Assembly: GCA_963814975.1 (NCBI GenBank)
Contig: CAWFFB010000032.1
Span: 1-64,000 of the forward strand
From: CAVUXJ01 sp963814975
GTDB lineage: Bacteria > Acidobacteriota > Vicinamibacteria > Vicinamibacterales > CAVVIG01
Direction: 5' to 3'
DNA length: 64,000 nt
The position numbers and the translations under genes are program-made. The notes under the pieces were generated by a model. The model was not told the origin of the DNA, made no database searches, and saw only the letters and a list, made by a program, of their open reading frames with translations. Of the stretch, positions 46,749-57,088 are shown piece after piece. Position 1 is the stretch's first letter, and each line of letters starts with the position of its first letter.

Positions 46749-47821
46749 GAATCGGGATCGACGCGCGCGAGCTCTGCGGCCGGCCGACCGGTGTGGGCCG
46801 CTACCTGAACGGCCTGCTCGCCGAATGGGCCGTCGGCGAGAGCGCTCGCAGGCACGAGTTCGTCCTGTACGCGCCCGAGGCACTGGCCGTCACCCTTGAC
46901 GCGCGCCGTTTTGCCACGCGAATCGTGCCTGGTCCAGGCGGCACCTGGTGGGAACAGGTCCGGCTGCCGGCCGTCGCCTCCAAGGACAATCTCGACGTCC
47001 TGTTTGCGCCGGCGTACACAGCGCCGCTGCTGCGCGCGGTCTCCACCGTCGTGGCCATTCACGATCTCTCCTTCGAGGCGCACCCCGAGTGGTTTGGTGT
47101 CCGCGAAGGTATCCGCCGGCGCTGGCTGTCGAGGCAGTCGGCGGAGCACGCGCAGGCAGTCATCACCATCTCGGAGTTCTCGCGGCGCGAGCTGACCGAA
47201 CGGTTTGGCGTCGCCGAATCGAAGGTTCACGTGATTCCTCCAGGGATCACACCTCCCGCGGTGGCATCATCGGCAGACAACAGCCACGGAAACGTCCTGT
47301 ACGTGGGGTCGATCTTCAAACGTCGTCATGTGCCGGATCTGATTCGAGCGTTCGGGCCGATCTCGCGTCAGCATCCACGGACATCTCTCGACATCGTCGG
47401 CGACGACCGCAGCGTCCCCCCTGAAGATCTGGTTTCGTTCATTGCCCTCCAGGGGCTCACCGGGAGTGTCCGCTGGCGTAGGTGGGTGGCCGACCACGAG
47501 CTCGGCGCACTGTACGGCGGGGCGCGGGCATTCGGTTTTCTGTCCGAGTACGAAGGGTTCGGGCTCACGCCGCTCGAGGCGCTGGCGGCTGGCGTACCGT
47601 CCGTCCTGCTGGATACCGCAGTGGCGCGCGAGACCTGCGGAGAAGCGGCGCTGTTCGTGGCCCGCGGTGACATCCCGGCCACGACGCGCGCGCTGGAGCG
47701 GCTGCTGTTCGACCCGGCGACGCGCGCGAGAATATTGGAAGCCGCACCGTTGGTGCTGGAGCGGTACAGCTGGCCGCGCGCCGCGCGGGCAACGCTGGCA
47801 GTGCTCGAGGGATGTGGGTAA
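46745..47821 (+). CDS. Glycosyltransferase family 4
   Basis: The product is 358 residues. MRIGIDARELCGRPTGVGRY opens the acceptor half; AIHDLSFEAHPEWF, ITISEFSRREL and the donor half with VLYVGSIFKRRHVPDLI and SEYEGFGLTPLEALAAGVPS follow. It is coupled by ATGA to the preceding glycosyltransferase. Likely adds one sugar of the same repeat unit. Confidence 0.92.
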   Translation: MRIGIDARELCGRPTGVGRYLNGLLAEWAVGESARRHEFVLYAPEALAVTLDARRFATRIVPGPGGTWWEQVRLPAVASKDNLDVLFAPAYTAPLLRAVSTVVAIHDLSFEAHPEWFGVREGIRRRWLSRQSAEHAQAVITISEFSRRELTERFGVAESKVHVIPPGITPPAVASSADNSHGNVLYVGSIFKRRHVPDLIRAFGPISRQHPRTSLDIVGDDRSVPPEDLVSFIALQGLTGSVRWRRWVADHELGALYGGARAFGFLSEYEGFGLTPLEALAAGVPSVLLDTAVARETCGEAALFVARGDIPATTRALERLLFDPATRARILEAAPLVLERYSWPRAARATLAVLEGCG

Positions 47822-47828
47822 AGGAAAC

Positions 47829-47910
47829 CAATCCACTGGTTATCTGGTTGTTGAATTGCTCAATCAATGACCAGATGACCGGATAACCAGATGACCAGGT
47901 TCAGATGTAG
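47829..47910. repeat. Self-complementary CCAGATAACC array
   Basis: ACTGGTTATCTGGTTGTTGA pairs with GACCGGATAACCAGATGACC, forming a hairpin between two glycosyltransferase genes. It may attenuate or process the transcript. Confidence 0.7.
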
Positions 47911-47916
47911 CGTGAC

Positions 47917-48729
47917 GTGACCGATCTGTCGATCATCATCGTGAGCTACAACGCGCGGGCAGATCTGGAGCGGTGCCTTGCCTCGCTCCAGGATCCGGCG
48001 CCGGCCGTTCCACATGAGATCGTCGTGGTCGACAACGCGTCGAGCGACGGGAGCGCCGACGCCGCTCGGCGATCGCCGGGTGTCCGGGTGATCGAATCAG
48101 GCGCGAACCGCGGCTTCGCCGCCGCGAACAACATTGGAATCCGGGCAACCGCCGGCGCGCACCTGCTCCTGCTCAACAGCGATACCGTGGCGCCCGCTGG
48201 CACGATCGACCGACTGATGGGCGAGTTCCTCAGGCATCCGGACGCCACGGTCGTCGGACCGCGCCTCGTGGATGCTGAGGGGCGCGCCGAGCTATCGTTC
48301 GGCCGAATGATCTCGCCGCTGAACGAATTTCGCCAGCGGCGCCTGGTACGAGGTCACGCGCGGCGCGAGCCGGCCCTCTCACGGCGCGTGGAAGAGATGA
48401 CGCGGCGCGAGCAGTGGCCCGACTGGGTCAGCGGCGCGTGCCTGCTGGTCCGCCGCCGCGACGCGGAAGCGGTCGGTCTGCTGGACGAACGGTTCTTCAT
48501 GTACACGGAGGACGTCGACTTCTGCGCGGCCATCCGCTCGCGTGGCGGTCGGATTCTCTTCACGCCGGCAGTCGAGATCGTTCACCTCCGAGGCCGCTCC
48601 GTCGCTACCGCGCCTGATTCCACGCACGCTGCGCGCCGTCGCAGCCATCTCGCCTTTTACCAGAAGCACTACCCTGTCCTGGCTCCCCTTGTACGTCTGT
48701 ACAGCCGATTCTGCGCCACTTGGAGGTAG
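47917..48729 (+). CDS. Glycosyltransferase family 2
   Basis: The product is 270 residues from GTG 47917. The GT-A fold shows LSIIIVSYNARADLERCL, VVVDNASSDGSADAA, LLLLNSDTVAP (DxD equivalent NSDT) and the late acceptor block LLDERFFMYTEDVDFC. It resembles rhamnosyl- or mannosyl-type transferases of O-antigen and EPS clusters; the sugar cannot be assigned. Confidence 0.92.
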   Translation: MTDLSIIIVSYNARADLERCLASLQDPAPAVPHEIVVVDNASSDGSADAARRSPGVRVIESGANRGFAAANNIGIRATAGAHLLLLNSDTVAPAGTIDRLMGEFLRHPDATVVGPRLVDAEGRAELSFGRMISPLNEFRQRRLVRGHARREPALSRRVEEMTRREQWPDWVSGACLLVRRRDAEAVGLLDERFFMYTEDVDFCAAIRSRGGRILFTPAVEIVHLRGRSVATAPDSTHAARRRSHLAFYQKHYPVLAPLVRLYSRFCATWR

Positions 48730-48788
48730 CGCGAGAGGGGCGGGACGGACAGGAGCGGGCGAAAGGCAAGAGCGGCGGGGACAGCCAC

Positions 48789-50189
48789 CTATCGTTCAGC
48801 CCCTGGATAGTCCAACCCGTATTTCCGGCGGGCGTCCCGCCGAACGCCCGGGTAGATGCCGGCCTGACGCGCGGCTTCATCCGAGGCGATGACGGCGTCG
48901 CGGAGGTCGGTGGCGCGCTTGCGGACATCGGCAAAGGCCGCACCGCAGCCGGGCGCAACGACCCCTTGCATCGCGCGATCGTCGAACAGCGCAAACCATT
49001 CGTGAGCGAGACCGGCCGACACGACACGGCCCTCGTAGCACGCTTGGCGAAATCGCGCCCAGTAGTCATCCATGACCTGACCCTGGCGCGCAAGCTGGGT
49101 GAGCGTCTGCTCGAGGGCGCTTGTAGCGGCGGTGCGCACCCGTTCCGCTTCCGAAGGCACGGCCGGTGAAAGCGCCCGCAAATCGTCGCCGTGGTTGGTG
49201 GCCACCGCGGCAGGCGCCGAACGCCCTTCGAGCAGCGCGACGGCGTGGTCGGCTGCCACGGCAAAATTCAGCCCCTGCCGCCCGCTATAACCCATCGTCG
49301 TGACGCCGATGGCCACGCCTGCACGATCGAGCAGGGGGCCGCCGCTGTTGCCCGGGTTGACGGCGGCATCGGTTTGTATCAACGTCGCGCTCCCGCTTTG
49401 CCGCAACCCGCTGACGATACCGCGCGTCACCGTGTTTTGAAGCGTGCCGAGCGCCGATCCGATCGCGATGACGTCCTGGCCCACCCTTGCGGTCGCCGCC
49501 GATCCCAGGCTGATGACGGCCTGCCCGGCTTCCGCGCCCGAGACTTTCAACACGGCGATGTCGAATTCCGGCGATGCCGCGGCGACGCGCGCGGGCGCCG
49601 TGACGCCGCCCATGCGGCGGATGGTGACGGAAGTGTTGCTGCCAACGACATGCACGTTGGTGATCAGCGTGTCAGGGGACACGAAGAATCCGCTGCCGCG
49701 ACCGCTCGATGTCTCGACCAGGACGACCGCCGGCATGATGCGGCTCACGACGTCCTCGAGCAAGGGGAGGTTTGCCGGTGCCGGCAGCGGCAGCGGCGTC
49801 AAAACGGGACCGGCTGCGTTCGGAACGGGTAACGGCTCCGACGCGACATCGGGCAAGGCGGCCGCCGGCGCGGAACGCGTGGACTCGGCGTGCTGGTCGG
49901 CAGCTGGCACCGCAACCGGAACCGCAGCACGCGGTGCCGGCTCGGGACCCGGTCTGCTCAACCAGAACGCTCCGAGCCCGATCAGCGCGAGCGCGACAAC
50001 GACCCGGGCCGCAGGACTTGAGATTGATGATGGAGCCGGAGCCGGTTCAGCCGCCGGCGCCGGCGTTTCGAGCGGGTTCAGATCGTCGCCAATCTTCGCA
50101 CCGCATCGGCACACGGCCACCTTTCGTGGCACCCGCCGGCCACAGAGAGGACACGCCCGGCTGAATTCCGAAGATTCCGTATCAGGCAT
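48789..50189 (-). CDS. Zinc-ribbon, membrane-anchored trypsin-like protease
   Basis: The product is 466 residues in four parts: an N-terminal zinc ribbon (CPLCGRRV with Cys13, Cys16; CRCG with Cys27, Cys29), a membrane helix at about 62-77 (VVVALALIGLGAFWL), a Pro/Ala-rich linker to about 140, and an S1C trypsin-like domain. The triad is His180 (ITNVHVV), Asp210 (EFDIAVLK) and Ser282 (PGNSGGPLL). There is no PDZ domain; instead about 140 C-terminal residues form a helical region of unknown role. It is probably an envelope quality-control protease with a cytoplasmic zinc ribbon. It is opposite in direction to its neighbours in the polysaccharide cluster. Confidence 0.88.
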   Translation of the reverse strand: MPDTESSEFSRACPLCGRRVPRKVAVCRCGAKIGDDLNPLETPAPAAEPAPAPSSISSPAARVVVALALIGLGAFWLSRPGPEPAPRAAVPVAVPAADQHAESTRSAPAAALPDVASEPLPVPNAAGPVLTPLPLPAPANLPLLEDVVSRIMPAVVLVETSSGRGSGFFVSPDTLITNVHVVGSNTSVTIRRMGGVTAPARVAAASPEFDIAVLKVSGAEAGQAVISLGSAATARVGQDVIAIGSALGTLQNTVTRGIVSGLRQSGSATLIQTDAAVNPGNSGGPLLDRAGVAIGVTTMGYSGRQGLNFAVAADHAVALLEGRSAPAAVATNHGDDLRALSPAVPSEAERVRTAATSALEQTLTQLARQGQVMDDYWARFRQACYEGRVVSAGLAHEWFALFDDRAMQGVVAPGCGAAFADVRKRATDLRDAVIASDEAARQAGIYPGVRRDARRKYGLDYPGAER

Positions 50190-50468
50190 TGAATGACATC
50201 GGGGTGCGTTGTGAGAGGATCAATCCGAGGTTGCGCACCCCTCGGCTCCAGCGTTCCCTAATCAGTTGTCGGCTGCCGGTTGCCAAACCGACAGTCGTCA
50301 TCGCTCGACGACCGGTATCCGGGCGCGACAGGCTCTAAACCGTTGAGGAGAGGAAGGTTCTCGTGCCCTTCACTCCCGTGCTGGCCTTCCCGCCCCTCAA
50401 GTCGTCCTGCCCACCACCCCATCCCGCCATTCCTGCCCCTCCCTGCGCCTCCAAGTATCATGTGAGGC
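50190..50468. repeat. Intergenic stretch with TGTCGG/CCGACA words
   Basis: Between divergent genes. GTTGTCGGCTGCCGGTTGCC followed by AAACCGACAGTCGTC gives a small hairpin near 50265-50300. A pyrimidine-rich stretch follows (50390-50450). Promoters are expected here, but no consensus is clear. Confidence 0.45.
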
Positions 50469-51623
50469 GTGCGCATCGGCATAGACGCGCGGAAACTGCA
50501 CGATTTCGGCATCGGCACGTATATCCGGAACCTGCTCCGGCAGCTGGCGCGGCTCGATCGGGAGACCGAATTTGTCCTGTTCTGCCGATCCGACGACTCG
50601 CCGTCACTCGCCTCGCTGGGAGATAATTTCAGGCCCGTCGCGGAGACCGCGGGCAATTACTCGGTCACCGAACAGTGGAAGGTTCCGCTCGCGCTCAAGC
50701 GCGAAGGGGTGACGCTGTTCCACGCGCCTCATTACGTGCTGCCGCCGCTCGTCCCGTGTCGATCCGTCGTGACGATTCACGACTGCATCCACCTGATGTT
50801 TCCGCAGTACCTGCCAAGCCGCCTCGCGTACACGTATGTGAAACTGTCGATCGCGACCGCGTCCCGTCGAGCAACCCGGGTCCTGACCGTCTCGGAAAGC
50901 TCGAAACGCGATATCCTCCGATTCGTCGACATCGACCCCGAGAAAATCGACGTCATCTACAACGGCTACGATGAGCGCTTCGCAGCCGAGCCCTTGGAAG
51001 ACGACGTCGTTCGCGTGCGTGAACGGTACCAGCTTCACGACGAGTTCGTCCTGTACGCTGGTAACGTCAAACCGCACAAGAATCTCGAACGCCTGATCGA
51101 CGCATTTCACCTCGTGCGGAAACAAGGTCTCGATCACCTCAAGCTGGTCCTGATCGGCGCCGAGATCTCGAAGTACGCGGCGCTCCGGCGGGCGGTCCAC
51201 CGCCACCAGCTCCACAAGTACGTCCGGTTTCTCGGCTACCTGCCCGAAGAGACGCTCGCGGTGATGTACCGTCTGGCTGGCGTTTTCGTGTTTCCGTCGC
51301 TCTACGAAGGGTTCGGGTTGCCTCCCCTCGAGGCAATGGCCAGCGGCACGCCGGTGGTGACCTCGAATGTGTCGTCGCTGCCGGAAGTCGCCGGCGACGC
51401 GGCAGTGCTGGTCAATCCCTACGACCCTTCGGCGATCGCGGAGGGCATCTATCGAGTGCTGACCGACGAGCAACTCCGACGCGACCTGCGGCAGCGCGGC
51501 CTCGCGCGGGCCCGACAATTCTCGTGGGAGGACTCGGTGCGGCGAGTGCAGGAGGTCTATCAGCAGGTCGGCGAGGCACCGGTCGCGGCGGCGCCCCGGT
51601 CCAGCCCCGCGGCGCGCACGTGA
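50469..51623 (+). CDS. Glycosyltransferase family 4
   Basis: The product is 384 residues from GTG 50469. MRIGIDARKLHDFGIGTYIR opens the GT-B fold; TIHDCIHLMFPQYLP, VLTVSESSKRDILRF, YAGNVKPHKNLERLIDAF and PSLYEGFGLPPLEAMASGTP complete it. The C-terminus overlaps the next glycosyltransferase by GTGA. It is the third of four GT4 enzymes in the cluster and resembles mannosyltransferase-like members, but the donor is not certain. Confidence 0.92.
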   Translation: MRIGIDARKLHDFGIGTYIRNLLRQLARLDRETEFVLFCRSDDSPSLASLGDNFRPVAETAGNYSVTEQWKVPLALKREGVTLFHAPHYVLPPLVPCRSVVTIHDCIHLMFPQYLPSRLAYTYVKLSIATASRRATRVLTVSESSKRDILRFVDIDPEKIDVIYNGYDERFAAEPLEDDVVRVRERYQLHDEFVLYAGNVKPHKNLERLIDAFHLVRKQGLDHLKLVLIGAEISKYAALRRAVHRHQLHKYVRFLGYLPEETLAVMYRLAGVFVFPSLYEGFGLPPLEAMASGTPVVTSNVSSLPEVAGDAAVLVNPYDPSAIAEGIYRVLTDEQLRRDLRQRGLARARQFSWEDSVRRVQEVYQQVGEAPVAAAPRSSPAART

Positions 51624-52711
51624 ACATCGCGCTCGTTCACGACTGGTTGACCGGCATGCGGGGCGGCGAGAAAGCACTCGAAGTGCTGTGCGAGCGCTTC
51701 CCCGATGCGGAGATCTTCACGCTCGTGCATGTACGCGGATCGGTGTCGCCGGCGATCGAGCGTCTGCCGATTCACACCTCGTTCATCCAACGGCTTCCGC
51801 TCGTCAAACGGATCTACCGCTACTACCTGCCGCTCTTTCCCACGGCCGTCGAGCAGTTCGATCTCGATCGGTTCGATCTCGTCCTGAGCACCAGCCACTG
51901 CTGCGTGAAGTCGGTGATTCGCGCGGGGCACGCCCGTCATATCTGTTATTGCCTGACGCCGATGCGATACGCCTGGGATCAATTCGACGCGTACTTCGGC
52001 CCGGCGCGGGTCGGTCCGGCAGGCAGCCGGCTGATGCGGAGGGTGATGGCCGGACTGGCTCGCTGGGATCGCGACACCGCCGACCGCGTTGACCGTTATG
52101 TCGCTATCTCTCATCATGTTGCGGGCAGGATCGGCCGATACTATAATCGCCAGGCGACAATTGTGTATCCGCCCGTCGATACTGTTTTCTACCATCCGAA
52201 TGGCGAGACACCTGAACGGTACGCGCTCATCGTGTCGGCTCTCGTTCCCTACAAGCGTATCGATGTGGCGATCGAGGCGTGCAGGCGCGCCCGGGTGCCG
52301 CTGAAGATTGTCGGCCTCGGCCCCGAGCGCGCGGCGCTCGAACGGTCGGCTCAGGGGGCCGCGCAATTCCTCGGGCGACTCTCCAACGAAGAGGTGCGCG
52401 ATCTGTATCGGAGGGCGGCCGTGGTGCTGCTCCCGGGCGAGGAAGACTTCGGCATCGTGCCGCTCGAAGCGCAGGCATGCGGACGTCCGGTGATCGCGCT
52501 GGCCCGCGGAGGGGCGGTCGAGACGGTGCTCGCCGGCGAGACCGGCCTGCTCGTTGACGAACCGGAACCCGAGGCGTTTGCCGCCGCGATCGCGACCGCG
52601 CTGGATCGCCCGTTCGATGTGGCCACGATCCGCCGCCATGCCGAGCGGTTCGGCCGGGAGCGGTTTGGCGACGAGATGGAGGCCCTCGTGGCGGAAGGCA
52701 CCCGTTGGTAA
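51620..52711 (+). CDS. Glycosyltransferase family 4
   Basis: The product is 363 residues from GTG 51620 (GTGA overlap decides the start). NIALVHDWLTGMRGGEKALE, HCCVKSVIRAGHARHICYCL, TPMRYAWDQFDAYFGP and VSALVPYKRIDVAIEA are characteristic of the WcaI/WbdA-like branch. The donor half has GEEDFGIVPLEAQACGRPV. It overlaps the sugar-phosphate transferase by 7 bp. Confidence 0.92.
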   Translation: MNIALVHDWLTGMRGGEKALEVLCERFPDAEIFTLVHVRGSVSPAIERLPIHTSFIQRLPLVKRIYRYYLPLFPTAVEQFDLDRFDLVLSTSHCCVKSVIRAGHARHICYCLTPMRYAWDQFDAYFGPARVGPAGSRLMRRVMAGLARWDRDTADRVDRYVAISHHVAGRIGRYYNRQATIVYPPVDTVFYHPNGETPERYALIVSALVPYKRIDVAIEACRRARVPLKIVGLGPERAALERSAQGAAQFLGRLSNEEVRDLYRRAAVVLLPGEEDFGIVPLEAQACGRPVIALARGGAVETVLAGETGLLVDEPEPEAFAAAIATALDRPFDVATIRRHAERFGRERFGDEMEALVAEGTRW

Positions 52712-54144
52712 GGCACAATCGCCTCCTTGTCGCCTTCTATCTCATCTCCGACCTGGTTCTCGCGCTGTGCGCGTTCAACATCGCCTACACGGTCCGGTTC
52801 CACACCGGGCTGATCGCCGTCACCAAGGGCACGCCCCCCTGGTCGCAGTACGTCAACGTGCTGCCGTTCATCGCGGCTCTCGTGCCGCTCGGCTTCCACC
52901 TGCAGGGTCTTTACCGGCTCCGTCGCGGTCGCTCCCGCGTCGACGACTTCTTCGCCGTCTTCATCGGCAGCATCCTCGCGGTCGTGTTGGGGGTTGTCGG
53001 GACCCTGTACGTCCAGACGTATTTCGCCTCCGAGCTCCAGCGCCAGACCGGGGCCCTCGAGGTCTCGCAGCTGGTGTGGGCGCTGTTTCTGGTGTTCAAC
53101 GTGATCCTCACGTTTTCGTCGCGCGAGCTGATGCGCGAGATCCTCGAGCGGCGGTGGCGCGCAGGCATCGGCCTCAAGCGGATTCTCATCGCGGGCTCGG
53201 GCGAGCTGGGACGGCTGGTCGCGGACAAGGTTCTCGAACACCGCGAACTCGGCTACCAGATCGTCGGATTCGTCGATGATCGCGCCGGCGCCGGCGATCA
53301 CCTCGGCTATCGCGGCCTGCCGCTGCTCGGCTCAATCGATGACGCCGCCGACGTCATGGCTCGCGAGACGATCGATCACTTGTACGTCGCGCTGCCTCCC
53401 GAGCAGCACGTGCGCATGCTGGAGCTGCTGGACAGCACCAGCCGGCTGATGGTCGACGTCAAGGTGGTGCCGGATCTCCTGCAGGTGATCGCGCTGCGCG
53501 CGCGGCTCGAGGATCTGGACGGCGTCCCGGTCATCAACATCAACGATGTACCGCTTCAGGGCTTCAACACCATCGTGAAGCGGTGCATCGACATCGCCAT
53601 CTCGGGCGCCGCGCTGCTCCTCCTCGCCGTCCCGTCGGCAATCGTCACGTTGCTGATCAAGATCACGTCGCGGGGGCCGGTGTTCTACCGCCAGGAGCGC
53701 ATGGGCCTTGACGGCAAACCGTTCACCATCGTGAAGTTCCGCTCGATGTACGACGATGCGGAGCGGCATACGGGTCCGGTCTGGACGGTGCCCGACGACC
53801 CGCGGGTCACGCCGCTCGGGCGGTTCCTGCGGCGGTCGAACCTCGACGAGCTGCCGCAGCTCTGGAACGTGCTCCGCGGCGACATGTCCATCGTCGGGCC
53901 GCGGCCCGAGCGCCCGCATTTCGTCGAGCAGTTCAAGCACAGGATTCCGCAGTACATGCTTCGCCACAAGGTGAAGGCCGGCCTCACCGGCTGGGCGCAG
54001 GTCAACGGGTGGCGCGGCAACACGCCACTCGAGAAGCGGATCGAGTACGATCTCTATTACATCGAGAACTGGTCGGTCCGTCTGGATCTGAAGATCATGT
54101 GGCTCACGCTTATCAGAGGCTTCTTCCACAAACATGCGTACTGA
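52705..54144 (+). CDS. Polyprenyl-phosphate sugar-1-phosphate transferase (initiating)
   Basis: The product is 479 residues. Four N-terminal membrane helices (VAFYLISDLVLALCAFNIAY onward) precede a CoA_binding_3 domain (ILIAGSGELGRLVADKV) and a fifth helix (AALLLLAVPSAIVTLLI). The C-terminal bacterial sugar transferase domain follows: GPVFYRQERMGLDGKPF, KFRSM, RRSNLDELPQLWNVLRGDMS, VGPRPERPHFVE, GLTGWAQVNGWRG. It puts the first sugar phosphate on undecaprenyl phosphate at the inner membrane. The donor could be UDP-Glc or UDP-Gal. Confidence 0.94.
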   Translation: MVRHNRLLVAFYLISDLVLALCAFNIAYTVRFHTGLIAVTKGTPPWSQYVNVLPFIAALVPLGFHLQGLYRLRRGRSRVDDFFAVFIGSILAVVLGVVGTLYVQTYFASELQRQTGALEVSQLVWALFLVFNVILTFSSRELMREILERRWRAGIGLKRILIAGSGELGRLVADKVLEHRELGYQIVGFVDDRAGAGDHLGYRGLPLLGSIDDAADVMARETIDHLYVALPPEQHVRMLELLDSTSRLMVDVKVVPDLLQVIALRARLEDLDGVPVININDVPLQGFNTIVKRCIDIAISGAALLLLAVPSAIVTLLIKITSRGPVFYRQERMGLDGKPFTIVKFRSMYDDAERHTGPVWTVPDDPRVTPLGRFLRRSNLDELPQLWNVLRGDMSIVGPRPERPHFVEQFKHRIPQYMLRHKVKAGLTGWAQVNGWRGNTPLEKRIEYDLYYIENWSVRLDLKIMWLTLIRGFFHKHAY

Positions 54145-54228
54145 CAGCTCTCGAGCTGTCAGCTGTCGGCTGGCAGCTGGCGATCAGCTTCTCGCTGCGA
54201 GAGCTGTGAGCTGATCGCCGAGAGCTTT
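54145..54228. repeat. Self-complementary AGCTGTCAG/CTGATCGCC array
   Basis: CTCTCGAGCTGTCAGCTGTC with GGCTGGCAGCTGGCGATCAG and its partner GAGCTGTGAGCTGATCGCC fold into nested hairpins between the transferase and uxs. Confidence 0.7.
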
Positions 54229-54231
54229 CTT

Positions 54232-55167
54232 ATGAAACAACGCATCGTCATTACCGGCGCGGCCGGCTTCATCGGCTCTCATCTGTCGGAGGCGCTTCTC
54301 GATCGCGGTTACGAGGTGATCGGCATCGATAACCTCCTGACCGGCGACGCGGGCAACATCGCGCACCTCGCCAACCGCGACTTCACCTTCATCAAGCACG
54401 ACGTCACCAACTACATCAACATCGACGGTCCGGTGGGGTTCGTCCTTCATTGGGCGAGTCCGGCGAGCCCGATCGACTATCTCGAGCTGCCGATCCCGAC
54501 GCTGAAAGTTGGCGCGCTCGGCACCCACAAGGCGCTTGGCCTCGCCAAGGTCAAGGGCGCCCGGTTCGTGCTCGCGTCGACTTCGGAGGTCTACGGCGAT
54601 CCGCTCGAGCATCCGCAGAAGGAGACCTACTGGGGCAACGTGAACCCGATCGGCCCGCGCGGCGTCTACGACGAAGCGAAGCGCTTCGCCGAGGCGATGA
54701 CGGTCGCCTATCACCGCTATCACGGCATCGACACGAAGATCGTGCGGATCTTCAACACCTATGGGCCGCGGATGCGCCTGAAGGACGGCCGGGCCGTCCC
54801 GGCCTTCATGTCACAGGCGCTGCGGCACGAGGACGTCACCGTGTTCGGCGACGGCACCCAGACGCGCAGCTTCACCTATATCACGGATCTGGTCGACGGC
54901 ATCATCCGGCTGATGCTCTCGGATGTGAACGACCCGGTGAATATCGGCAACCCGCGCGAGATGACCATCGAAGAGATCGCGCGGACGATCATCAAGATGA
55001 CCGGCTCGAGAAGCCGGATCGTCTACCAGCCGCTGCCGACCGACGACCCAAAGATTCGCCAGCCCGACATCACGCGCGCACGCACACTGCTCGGCTGGGA
55101 GCCGAAGGTGCCGCTCGAAGAAGGACTGGTCCGCACGATCGAGTACTTCCGTACAAAGATCACCTAG
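54232..55167 (+). CDS. uxs: UDP-glucuronate decarboxylase (UDP-xylose synthase)
   Basis: The product is 311 residues. RIVITGAAGFIGSHLSEALL is the NAD site; HWASPASPIDYLELPIPTL is the block that marks UXS enzymes among extended SDRs. STSEVYGDPLEHPQKETYWG and Tyr-Lys in GVYDEAKRFAEAM follow, then RIFNTYGPRM. It converts UDP-GlcA, made by ugd in this cluster, to UDP-xylose. The polysaccharide therefore probably contains xylose or a derivative. Confidence 0.92.
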   Translation: MKQRIVITGAAGFIGSHLSEALLDRGYEVIGIDNLLTGDAGNIAHLANRDFTFIKHDVTNYINIDGPVGFVLHWASPASPIDYLELPIPTLKVGALGTHKALGLAKVKGARFVLASTSEVYGDPLEHPQKETYWGNVNPIGPRGVYDEAKRFAEAMTVAYHRYHGIDTKIVRIFNTYGPRMRLKDGRAVPAFMSQALRHEDVTVFGDGTQTRSFTYITDLVDGIIRLMLSDVNDPVNIGNPREMTIEEIARTIIKMTGSRSRIVYQPLPTDDPKIRQPDITRARTLLGWEPKVPLEEGLVRTIEYFRTKIT

Positions 55168-55251
55168 CCGGAACGGCGGACACCATCAGGGCGAATCCGG
55201 CGAAGCCTGCCGACCTTGAACAGCGGTGCAGGCAAGTCAACCCTCGACGGT

Positions 55252-56925
<1,674 letters not shown>

Positions 56926-56936
56926 AGGTGTCTAGC

Positions 56937-57088
56937 GGCAGAAACGTGAAATTGCAGATGTCAGATTGCAGGTCGCGGACCGAGTTGCAGATCAAATACA
57001 GATTGCAGTGTACTGTTTACAATCAGCAGTCTGCAAATTCACCAGTCCGCAATGGATCCGCGATCTGAAATCTGCCATCCGCAATCTC
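56937..57088. repeat. GATTGCAG/CTGCAAT word array
   Basis: At least eight short words (ATTGCAGATGTCAGATTGCA, GTTGCAGATC, GATTGCAGTGT, CAGTCTGCAAATT, GTCCGCAAT, GAAATCTGCC) fill the 160 bp between divergent ettA and dinB. They can pair in many ways. Promoters of both genes must lie within or beside it. Confidence 0.7.
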
